Shown: positions 13,695 through 19,941 of the stretch, one piece after another
Layout: each line of letters begins with the position of its first letter
How positions within the stretch are numbered: position 1 is the first letter of the stretch
Source of the DNA: JBCBTJ01 sp964597685
GTDB lineage: Bacteria > Pseudomonadota > Alphaproteobacteria > Caulobacterales > Hyphomonadaceae
Length of the DNA stretch: 19,941 nt
Assembly (NCBI GenBank): GCA_964597685.1
Contig: CAZQZC010000035.1
Coordinates: forward strand, 1 to 19,941
Direction of reading: 5' to 3'
The notes under the pieces: model-generated
What the model was told of the DNA's origin: nothing
What the model saw: only the letters and a program-made list of their open reading frames with translations
The model's database searches: none
Position numbers and translations under genes: made by a program

Positions 13695-14864
13695 TTAGAG
13701 CATTCCCGCATCCGTCGGCAGGCCGAGGATCACCCGTCCGGTCAGCTCATACGTGGCGGGTCCCGTGACGATGTGCTGCGTGGCGGCGTGGGCGTCGCGG
13801 AAGCGGCGTTGCAGCTCGTTCTCCAAGAACAAGGCTGCGCCGCCGCCGATGTCATAGCAGGCGCGGGTCACGTCGGCCGCTGTGCGGGTCATGTTCGTGC
13901 AGGCGAGTCGAAGATCTGCGCGGCGGTCCATCGGGATCGCCCCGGTCGACGTCGCCACGTCCCAGGTCTTGTCGATTTCGTCCATCAAGTAAGCGCGTGC
14001 GGAGCGCCAAGCGGCTTCGGCCTGGGCGAGCTCTTTCTGGACGGTCTGACGTTCGGCCAGGGTTTTCTTCGAGCCCTGGGATTTCTTCGCGCCGGCGAGC
14101 GCGATAATTGCGTCCAGCGCGCCGCGCGCATTGCCCATCGCCACGGCGCAGACGCCCAGCGCTAACAGACCGAAGGCCGGGAACGCGTAGAGCGGGCCGT
14201 CCGCGACGGGCTTGTCCGTGATTAACGACACGGATCGTTCTTTCGGCACCAGGATATCGGAGACAGCGATATCGCCGGACCCCGTACCCTTGAGGCCCGC
14301 GACGCGCCATGTATCGATCAGCTCCGCCTCCGCGGCGGGGAACACCATCATCCGATTGTCGGGCGCCCCATTCGACAATCGCCGAACCTCGCCCTGTTCG
14401 ACGATTACGGCGCCGCCACAGAGCCAAGCGCAATTGGCTGAGCCGGAGCCCCATTGCCAACGGCCTGTGACGCGGTAATGGCCGTTTTCAGCCACCGCCT
14501 TGCCCATGGGCGCGAAGACGCCGCCCGTGATGACTTTGGGGTCGGAATAGATCTCCGCCGCGGTCTCGCGGTCCATATAGGCGGCGTTGAGCGCTGTCGT
14601 GGCGCCGATCATGGCGCACCACCCGGTGCTGGCGTCGGCGATCGCGAGCGCTTCAACGGTTTCGACAATGGCGCGCGGCGAAAGCTCTAATCCGTCGAGA
14701 TAGGATGGGGTCGCCATCCGGAAGATTCCGGCCTCGGCGAGCGTGCGTGCAAGGTCAGCCGGCATGCGGCGCGCGTCTTCGATCTCCTGGGCGCGGGCCG
14801 CGATCTCTGGAGCGAGGCGCCGGGCCGCGGAAACTGTATCTGAGATCTGTTCTGTATCAGCCAT
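13695..14864 (-). CDS. Acyl-CoA-dehydrogenase-fold flavoprotein, HsaA-like monooxygenase type
   Basis: Flavoprotein of 389 residues. STGWCAMIGATTALNAAYM, then GRWQWGSGSANCAWLC and the loop IDTWRVAGLKGTGSGDIAVSDILVP are the features of the flavin-dependent monooxygenase/C2 branch (HsaA, HpaB-like) rather than true acyl-CoA dehydrogenases. C-terminal QRRFRDAHAATQHI is the family's R-D-x-H-A motif. Such enzymes use reduced FMN or FAD from a separate reductase to hydroxylate aromatic or related substrates; no reductase gene is adjacent. ATG 14864 is chosen for the GGAGG 6-10 bases upstream over an in-frame ATG at 14897. Substrate is unknown; dehydrogenation cannot be excluded. Confidence 0.85.
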   Translation of the reverse strand: MADTEQISDTVSAARRLAPEIAARAQEIEDARRMPADLARTLAEAGIFRMATPSYLDGLELSPRAIVETVEALAIADASTGWCAMIGATTALNAAYMDRETAAEIYSDPKVITGGVFAPMGKAVAENGHYRVTGRWQWGSGSANCAWLCGGAVIVEQGEVRRLSNGAPDNRMMVFPAAEAELIDTWRVAGLKGTGSGDIAVSDILVPKERSVSLITDKPVADGPLYAFPAFGLLALGVCAVAMGNARGALDAIIALAGAKKSQGSKKTLAERQTVQKELAQAEAAWRSARAYLMDEIDKTWDVATSTGAIPMDRRADLRLACTNMTRTAADVTRACYDIGGGAALFLENELQRRFRDAHAATQHIVTGPATYELTGRVILGLPTDAGML

Positions 14865-14944
14865 GCCGGGCCTCCATTGGAACGCCTCCATCAGCATAGA
14901 CCAGAAATGCAGACTGTGTGAGACCGGATGAAAGTGTCAGGGCG

Positions 14945-15844
14945 TCACGCCGCCTTCTCAGCCTTCTTCGCGGAGCGGGTCTCAGCGCGCGCAATCCGCC
15001 CCTGCCATTTGGCGGGCGCGAGGCCGTAGGTGCTCTCGCGAAGGAATTGCATCAGCTCCGCGCGCTTCCCGGCGTTCGCCAGGTCGTCGGGGTGGAGCGT
15101 TTCTCCGATATGAACTTGCATCGTGTCGCCCATGCGCCGCCGAACCTCGCGGAAAATGAGCGACAAACGCAGCGCGAGGCTGACTTGGCTCGCCCATTGG
15201 AACAGGCGCGAGTTCTGCCCCTCGAAGAAGACCGGGGTGACGCAGGCGCCCGATTGCGTGATCAGCTTGGCCGTGAAGGGTTTCCAGACATCGTCGATCG
15301 CGGCGCGGGAAAACGCGGTTGGCGCTGTGGAAATGCCGCCGGCGGGAAACACGACAATGCAGCCGCCGTCTTTGAGATGAGCGATGGATTGAGCCCGCGT
15401 CTTGAGATTGGTCTTCACCGCCTCGGGCGTTTCCCCGAAATCAATAGGCAGCAAATAGGGGCGGACCTCAGGCGCGGCGTTGAGCACTGCATTTGTCAGG
15501 ATCTTGAAATCGCCGCGCCGCTGGCCGACCAACCAGGCGATCATGACGCCGTCGAGCACGCCGAACGGATGATTGGCGACGACGACCAGCGGGCCTTCGG
15601 CCGGCATTTGACGCAACCGATCTTCATCATATCGAACGTCAAGTTCGAGCAGCGAGACGGCCGCGCTCCAGAAACTCTCCCGCTCCGCCAGTTCGGCCCG
15701 GTAATACTCGTAGAGCTTTTTCATCTTCGGCTGGCCGGACACCGCTTCAACGGCGCGGACGAGCGACCGTTTCACCGGGTCTGCGAAATACGCCGCATAG
15801 GAAAAGGCGAGCGCGCTCTCGTCCGCCGTCGCGTCTATCGACAT
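14945..15844 (-). CDS. Lysophospholipid (PlsC-like) acyltransferase
   Basis: Acyltransferase of 299 residues. VVVANHPFGVLDG places H92 and D98 as the catalytic pair, an H-x5-D spacing seen in hemolysin/OlsF-like acyltransferases rather than the H-x4-D of classical PlsC. GGCIVVFPAGGIST is the P-site motif binding the acyl acceptor. ATG 15844 (MSIDATADE) is chosen; the longer reading begins with TTG at 15901 and has no ribosome site, while AGGAG lies rather far (about 15 bases) upstream of 15844. The C-terminus is Lys/Ala-rich, without a membrane helix. It should transfer acyl chains to a lyso-lipid or ornithine-type acceptor at the membrane. It lies 80 bases upstream of the flavoprotein gene. 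Confidence 0.85.
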   Translation of the reverse strand: MSIDATADESALAFSYAAYFADPVKRSLVRAVEAVSGQPKMKKLYEYYRAELAERESFWSAAVSLLELDVRYDEDRLRQMPAEGPLVVVANHPFGVLDGVMIAWLVGQRRGDFKILTNAVLNAAPEVRPYLLPIDFGETPEAVKTNLKTRAQSIAHLKDGGCIVVFPAGGISTAPTAFSRAAIDDVWKPFTAKLITQSGACVTPVFFEGQNSRLFQWASQVSLALRLSLIFREVRRRMGDTMQVHIGETLHPDDLANAGKRAELMQFLRESTYGLAPAKWQGRIARAETRSAKKAEKAA

Positions 15845-15954
15845 GGCCGCTTCGCTTGGCTCCTCTCGGTTCGATGGCGGAACACGCAGCACTGTCGCCA
15901 ATCAGTCATGAATCCCGCTGCGCCGCAATGAAAACCTATGGTGCGCTGCGGCAA

Positions 15955-17115
15955 TCAAAGCCTTAACAAGCTGGCCAAATTGTTCCGTTGCATGTCGGAC
16001 GACCCGCCAACAATCGGCATGCCCAGAAGGTCGCGTACACAGCGCTCCAGATCGTAGGCGTCGGTGAGGGCGTAGGCGCCCATGACCTGCTGGCAAGCAA
16101 GTGCGATCTCCACGCCCGTGTCCGCCACGAACAATTTGGCCATGGAGGTCTCAATCGAGCAGGGCAGGCCTTGGTCGGCCAGCCAAGCGCCGTGGTAGAG
16201 CATGTGCCGGCAGGCTTGGAGCTTGGTCCGCGCGGTGACGAGCTTGTTTCGGATCGCTTGGTGCTGGGCGATCGGCTTGCCGAACTGGACGCGCTCCTGG
16301 GCGTAGCGCCACGCTTCCTCGACGGCTGCGCGCGCGATTCCATAGGCGACAGCCGTGATCTCGATTTTCTCCACGTCCAGAGCCCGGCCGGCAAGCAGCT
16401 CCCATCCGCGATCCCACATGCCCGGACCGCCGACGATGTGATCCTCCGGGATGCGGACATCATCAAAATAGACGTCTTGAGACAACGTATACCTGAGGTT
16501 GACATGCTCGATCGGTTGCATCGAGACGCCCGGCGCATCGGTCGGGATCAAAACGAAGGACAGGTTCTTGTATCGCGCGTTTTCGGGGCCGGAACGGACG
16601 AGACAGTAGATATAATCCGACCAGTCGGCGCCGGTGCACCATCGTTTGGCGCCGTTCACGACGATTTCGGCGCCCCTGCGCTCCGCCCGAGTCTCCACGC
16701 TGGCGAGGTCGCCGCCCACATTCGGCTCCGATAGGCCGTAGCAAAGAAACATGTCGCCCCGCGCCAGTTTCGGGAGCATGTCGGCCTTCTGGGCGTCTGA
16801 CCCGTTCTCGGAGATGTTCATCCCGCCATAAAAGGCCGCGTGAATGTAAGGGCCGGCCATCGACGTTCCGCCCTGGCAAAGCTCTTCAATGACGGCCGTC
16901 GCCGCCACCAGGTCCCGCCCCGCGCCGCCATATGCTTCAGGGATCGTCAGGCCGATCAGGCCCATATCCGCAATCTCACGGAACAGGGACCGGTCCCAGG
17001 TATGCGCCTTGTCCCAGGCGATCCGCTTTTCCCGCGGCGTCTTCTCGGACACAAAGCGCTGAATTTGCCGGCGAATTTCCGAGATGTGATCCGGTTCAGG
17101 GGCGAAGGCCGTCAT
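15955..17115 (-). CDS. Acyl-CoA dehydrogenase
   Basis: FAD enzyme of 386 residues that forms the 2,3-double bond of an acyl-CoA. YGLSEPNVGGDLASVETRA (126-144) is the flavin/substrate signature; YAQERVQFGKPIAQHQAIRNKL (271-292) and QQVMGAYALTDAYDLERCVRD (342-361) complete it. The usual Glu of MCAD-type enzymes, in IYEGT, is G370 here (IVGGSSDMQR). E249 in LDVEKIEI aligns with the base of isovaleryl-CoA dehydrogenase (LDLER), so an IVD/LCAD-type base is likely. ATG 17115 overlaps the TGA of the DUF917 gene. With the crotonase further upstream, it suggests degradation of a branched or long acyl-CoA. Confidence 0.92.
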   Translation of the reverse strand: MTAFAPEPDHISEIRRQIQRFVSEKTPREKRIAWDKAHTWDRSLFREIADMGLIGLTIPEAYGGAGRDLVAATAVIEELCQGGTSMAGPYIHAAFYGGMNISENGSDAQKADMLPKLARGDMFLCYGLSEPNVGGDLASVETRAERRGAEIVVNGAKRWCTGADWSDYIYCLVRSGPENARYKNLSFVLIPTDAPGVSMQPIEHVNLRYTLSQDVYFDDVRIPEDHIVGGPGMWDRGWELLAGRALDVEKIEITAVAYGIARAAVEEAWRYAQERVQFGKPIAQHQAIRNKLVTARTKLQACRHMLYHGAWLADQGLPCSIETSMAKLFVADTGVEIALACQQVMGAYALTDAYDLERCVRDLLGMPIVGGSSDMQRNNLASLLRL

Positions 17116-18203
17116 TCTCCAGCGAGCCTCTCTTCGATCGGGACATAGTCAACGTCATATCCGAAATAGCGCGGTCGGAAGACCTTGAGGCCAGCCGGGC
17201 GCCGCCAGATCGGATTGCAGCGGAAGCCAAGCACCCGCACGCCTTGGCCGCGTGTGAAATCCGGATTCGACACGCCTTCATGTGTCTTCGCATCGATCAC
17301 GGTTATGAGGTCGGGGCATGTGGCGACAACGTCGCCGCCCGGCCCGCCGCGCCGCGCGACCAGGTGTTCGTTCTTGTAATCAAGATAGAGTCGCTGGCCG
17401 GCGTAAGCCCCCTCGCCGTCGAGCAGCAGGTCCCCTGCGAGAAAGCCGTCCTCGTCTCGCCAGTCGAACTGGCCCACGCGCCCTTGGAACAGGGTGTAGC
17501 CGTCCCCGGCGCGGCGCGCCGCATCAATCGGATCGCCGCCAGCAGCGCGCGTTTCCCGCACGGCCCGGCCGATGGCGCGGGCGAGGCCGAAGCTGCCCGT
17601 GACCAGAGTGCCCAGCGCCTTCGCCGCCGAGCCTGTGATCGGACCATCGGTGACGCCGACGACGCCGCTGACAGTTGAAAGACTTCTGAAAACAGCCTCT
17701 TCCCGCGCGGGATCCTGCACGCCTTTCAGGAGCACTTCATCGCCAAACTGCGTGACGGCGGCGGCCGGGGTAAGCGGGTAACCGGCGACGCGGACGGAAT
17801 GTTGGTTGATCTCCGGCGTCGCTCGGCCGACCGTATCAGCGTCCAAAGCGGGCACGCCCAATTGGGCGGCGATGGAAAGCCCCTCAGCCATGCTCACAGG
17901 ACCGATCTCGCCGAGGATCACGGCGGCGAAGCGCGTGTCGAGGTGCGCCTCCAACAGGCGGAAGGCGTTGAGCGTTGGGTTGACGATCGGCGGGTCGACG
18001 CGGGCGAGTTGTTCTTGCAGGTCGCGGCTCAAAGGCGCCAGGCTGCCAAGGCCGTAGGGACTGGCGACGCGGTCGGTATCCTCGAGATCGGCGACGTCGA
18101 GGAGGCTGAACGCGTGGCCAGCTTCGAGGTCGGCGGCGATCATCTCTCGCGCTTCTGACAGTCGCCCGCCGCCGCCGCCGCAGCCGAGATAAGAGCTGCC
18201 CAT
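17112..18203 (-). CDS. DUF917 family protein, apparent N-terminal frameshift
   Basis: Protein of 363 residues from ATG 18203. SSYLGCGGGGG near the start is the conserved glycine-rich segment of DUF917 (S-methyl-thiohydantoin desulfurase family); NPTLNAFRLLEAHL, GVTDGPITGSAAKALGT, YLDYKNEHLVA and PDLITVIDAKTHEGV complete the family pattern. These proteins usually accompany hydantoinase or amino-acid catabolism genes; the desulfurase activity is known only for some. Here there is no hydantoinase. ATG 18203 has no clear ribosome site. A better start, ATG 18240 with AAGGGGAA, lies in another frame; removing one base near 18218-18220 joins the two. The TGA overlaps the acyl-CoA dehydrogenase ATG. 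Confidence 0.85.
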   Translation of the reverse strand: MGSSYLGCGGGGGRLSEAREMIAADLEAGHAFSLLDVADLEDTDRVASPYGLGSLAPLSRDLQEQLARVDPPIVNPTLNAFRLLEAHLDTRFAAVILGEIGPVSMAEGLSIAAQLGVPALDADTVGRATPEINQHSVRVAGYPLTPAAAVTQFGDEVLLKGVQDPAREEAVFRSLSTVSGVVGVTDGPITGSAAKALGTLVTGSFGLARAIGRAVRETRAAGGDPIDAARRAGDGYTLFQGRVGQFDWRDEDGFLAGDLLLDGEGAYAGQRLYLDYKNEHLVARRGGPGGDVVATCPDLITVIDAKTHEGVSNPDFTRGQGVRVLGFRCNPIWRRPAGLKVFRPRYFGYDVDYVPIEERLAGE

Positions 18204-18244
18204 CAATCCGTCTTCGAGGGATCCGTGGGTGTTCGCTCATATTC

Positions 18245-18252
18245 TTCCCCTT
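18245..18252 (-). promoter_or_regulatory. Strong ribosome-binding site for the DUF917 gene
   Basis: AAGGGGAA on the minus strand is 4 bases before ATG 18240. It fits a strong ribosome site for a start there, 28 bases after the GNAT stop. The frame it opens does not continue into DUF917 unless one base is dropped, so it supports the view that the gene is frameshifted. Confidence 0.55.
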
Positions 18253-18268
18253 AGGTTGGGTTCGCGCT

Positions 18269-18847
18269 TCATGCGGATATCCACGGTCGCAGCTCCAGAT
18301 CAGCATCTCGATCCATGATCTCGGAAAGCGGGCGGATGTCAGGCTGGCGCGCCCGCCGGGGCGCCAAGTCAAGCGCCCACCAGCCGACGTCTCGCCAGGC
18401 GCCGTTCTTGAAGCCGACATTCTCGTAAGTCGCGAAGCGCCGGAAGCCCGCGCTTTCATGAAGCGCTGCGCTCGCAGGATTCGGGAGGGTCATGCCGCCA
18501 TAGGCCTGGGTGTAGCCCTGAGCGGTCAAGAGCCCGATTAGATGGGCGTAAAGCCGTTTGCCAACGCCCCGGCCTGTTCGATCGGACCGCACATAGGCGG
18601 ACACTTCGCAGACCCATCGATAAGCCGCCCTGTCGCGGTAAGGCGCAGCGTAGGCGTATCCGGCCACGCCGTGATCGTCCGTGTCGACAAGCCACGGGTG
18701 GGTCGGCCACTTCGCAGCGATCCGGCGCGCCATCTCGGCGACGTCCGGCGCATGGTCTTCAAACGAGGTCGCGCCTTCGGTCACATGCGGCGCATAGATG
18801 GCGCAGATCTCAGTCGCATCCGACTCGAGGGCGAAACGGACAGCCAC
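18269..18847 (-). CDS. GNAT N-acetyltransferase, phosphinothricin-acetyltransferase-like
   Basis: Acetyltransferase of 192 residues. EVSAYVRSDRTGRGVGKRLYAHLI (81-104) contains the acetyl-CoA loop R-x-x-G-x-G (R90 onward), and GGMTLPNPASAALHESAGFRRF (117-138) is typical of the PAT/Bar/YncA branch, which acetylates phosphinothricin, methionine sulfoximine or sulfone and related compounds. FEDHAP and YAYAAPYRDRAAYRW also match that branch. The C-terminus extends ~25 residues beyond the usual fold. GTG 18847 directly follows the crotonase TAG (18848-18850); the ribosome site, GGGGGAG, is close (3 bases) but no other start fits. The substrate is unproven. Confidence 0.9.
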   Translation of the reverse strand: MAVRFALESDATEICAIYAPHVTEGATSFEDHAPDVAEMARRIAAKWPTHPWLVDTDDHGVAGYAYAAPYRDRAAYRWVCEVSAYVRSDRTGRGVGKRLYAHLIGLLTAQGYTQAYGGMTLPNPASAALHESAGFRRFATYENVGFKNGAWRDVGWWALDLAPRRARQPDIRPLSEIMDRDADLELRPWISA

Positions 18848-19660
18848 CTACTCCCCCGTCAGATTTGGCTTCCGCTTCTCGCGAAATGCGTCGACGGCCT
18901 CCTTCCGGTCAGCCTGGAAGTTCGACACGCTCTCCCAGCCGACGGATGCGTCCATCATCTGGGCGGCCAGGGCGCGCAGCGGGATGTTCGCCACGGTCTT
19001 GGTCCAGCGCACGGCCCAACGGGGATTGCCCCGGAGCTTCGTGATGATCTCGCCGAGTTTTGCGTCGAGCTGATCGCCCGGCACGGCGTAATTGATCAGG
19101 CCGAGCTCCTTGGCCTCCGGCGCCGTTAACAAATCGCCGGTCATCAGAAGCTCTTTGGCCTTCGCGAAGCCGATCAACTGGGGCCAGATCAGCGCGCCGC
19201 CATCGCCGGCCACGAGGCCCACTTTCACGTGGGGGTCGCCGATGACCGCTTTTTCGTCGGCGACGATGACGTCGCACAGGAGCGCGATCGTGGCGCCGAG
19301 GCCGGCGGCTGCGCCGTTTAGCCGGCAGAGGATCGGCTTCTCCATCTCCAAAAGACTTGTAACGATGCGCTTGGCGTCCCAGGCGATGGAACGAAATTTG
19401 GCGGGGTTCGAGATCTGCTCATCGAACCAGTCGAAATCCCCGCCCGCGCAAAACGCCCGGCCCTTGGCCGAGAGCACGATGATATCGCTGCCGTCGTCGC
19501 GCTGCAGGTCTGTGAAGACCTGCGCCAGTTCGTCGTGCATGGCCGCGTCGACGCCGTTCACCGGATGGTCGGATGTGATCCACGCGGTGAGGATCCTGCC
19601 GTCGCGGGTGAAGGTGAAGCGGGTGTAGGGCTGGGTGGTGATGTCGAACGATGTTGTCAT
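18848..19660 (-). CDS. Crotonase-superfamily protein (enoyl-CoA hydratase-like) lacking both catalytic glutamates
   Basis: Crotonase-fold protein of 270 residues. GRAFCAGGDFDW (67-78) and NGAAAGLG (115-122) form the two oxyanion-hole segments, and GDPHVKVGLVAGDGGAL (141-157) is the third conserved block. Aligned by eye with rat enoyl-CoA hydratase, the Glu144 position is T124 and Glu164 is H144; D153 replaces the Ala of GAGG. Hydratase activity of the usual kind is therefore doubtful, and isomerase, hydrolase or another CoA reaction is possible. ATG 19660 has GGGGAGG 7 bases upstream. It follows the MDR oxidoreductase by two bases and precedes the GNAT gene directly. Confidence 0.9.
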   Translation of the reverse strand: MTTSFDITTQPYTRFTFTRDGRILTAWITSDHPVNGVDAAMHDELAQVFTDLQRDDGSDIIVLSAKGRAFCAGGDFDWFDEQISNPAKFRSIAWDAKRIVTSLLEMEKPILCRLNGAAAGLGATIALLCDVIVADEKAVIGDPHVKVGLVAGDGGALIWPQLIGFAKAKELLMTGDLLTAPEAKELGLINYAVPGDQLDAKLGEIITKLRGNPRWAVRWTKTVANIPLRALAAQMMDASVGWESVSNFQADRKEAVDAFREKRKPNLTGE

Positions 19661-19662
19661 AT

Positions 19663-19941
19663 TTATTCCTCCCCCACTTTCACCACGCGCCGGCCGAAAT
19701 TCTCGCCGCGGAAAAGCCCGCAGAACGCCTCCGGCATGCGCGCCACACCCTCGAAGCGCTCTTCTTTCACTTTCAGCGCGCCCTTGGCGATGAGGTCGGC
19801 CAGGCCGGAGAGGGCTTCGGGGAAGGCGCGCGCGTCGTCGAAGACGACGAGCCCCTCCATGCGGATCCTGTGCGTGATGAACGGCGCTGTGTTCTTAATC
19901 CCATAGCGCTCCTCCAGCGGGACGTTGTAATCCGCCACCTG
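19663..19941 (-). CDS. MDR-family NADP-dependent oxidoreductase, C-terminal part only
   Basis: The last 92 residues of a medium-chain reductase, cut by the window's right edge; its start is outside. ERYGIKNTAPFITHRIRMEGLVVFDD, then LKVKEERFEGVARMPEAFCGLFRGENFGRRVVKV, matches the C-terminus of the leukotriene-B4-12-hydroxydehydrogenase/CurA-like enzymes, which reduce the double bond of enones with NADPH. The catalytic and nucleotide-binding parts are not visible. The stop TAA (19665-19663) is two bases before the crotonase ATG, so they are one operon. Confidence 0.8.
   Translation of the reverse strand, partial: QVADYNVPLEERYGIKNTAPFITHRIRMEGLVVFDDARAFPEALSGLADLIAKGALKVKEERFEGVARMPEAFCGLFRGENFGRRVVKVGEE

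Noticed and set aside
17884..18459. Leftward frame joining the MSEHPRI start with the GNAT tail
   Set aside because: It is out of frame with both GNAT and DUF917 and its product is Arg-rich nonsense; only its internal ATG 18240 is of interest.

Overview
The window reads as high-GC chromosomal DNA from an alphaproteobacterium, plausibly a relative of Hyphomonadaceae, Parvularculaceae or Caulobacterales. I infer this from base composition, tight ATGA/GTGA-overlapping operons and the gene families present; no rRNA or marker gene confirms it. I see no tRNA, rRNA, CRISPR array or phage gene. Almost all of it is coding, and no gene-free gap exceeds about 255 bases.

Left part (1-3218). A truncated NtrC-type sigma-54 response regulator reads leftward off the edge. 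It diverges from a rightward two-gene operon: an ABC1/UbiB-like atypical kinase and a CPBP-family membrane protease, with overlapping stop and start. The divergent gap holds a perfect 18-bp palindrome.

Cassette (3228-6051). A 5' remnant of an IS5-family transposase gene is followed by an AraC-family regulator, an NmrA-like NAD(P)-binding protein and a DUF1772 membrane protein. A good intrinsic terminator closes the set. Two identical octamers spaced 21 bp apart precede the NmrA-like gene and could be the AraC operator.

TIR and lipid/ester genes (6260-9352). A TIR-domain protein has one transmembrane helix and a large, cysteine-bearing C-terminal part predicted to lie outside the cytoplasm. 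It is followed by a hotdog thioesterase and an alpha/beta hydrolase.

MITE-like element (9349-9512). A non-coding element with 25-bp terminal inverted repeats is flanked by CTAG on both sides. It sits exactly between two convergent genes, and each CTAG supplies one of their TAG stops.

Leftward operon (9509-11108). An alpha/beta hydrolase, an exported small protein and an ABM-like monooxygenase follow one another. The hydrolase seems to have lost its stop by a one-base change and runs out of frame through the exported protein gene.

Respiratory fusion (11172-13286). Two DoxX-like membrane modules are fused to a type II NADH dehydrogenase. A 50-residue membrane protein lies upstream on the other strand.

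Right part (13695-19941), all leftward. The order of transcription is: an MDR-family oxidoreductase (partial), a crotonase, a GNAT acetyltransferase, a DUF917 protein with an apparent frameshift near its start, an acyl-CoA dehydrogenase, a lysophospholipid acyltransferase and a second acyl-CoA-dehydrogenase-like flavoprotein. Together they suggest catabolism of an acyl-CoA-linked substrate, which the sequence does not identify.
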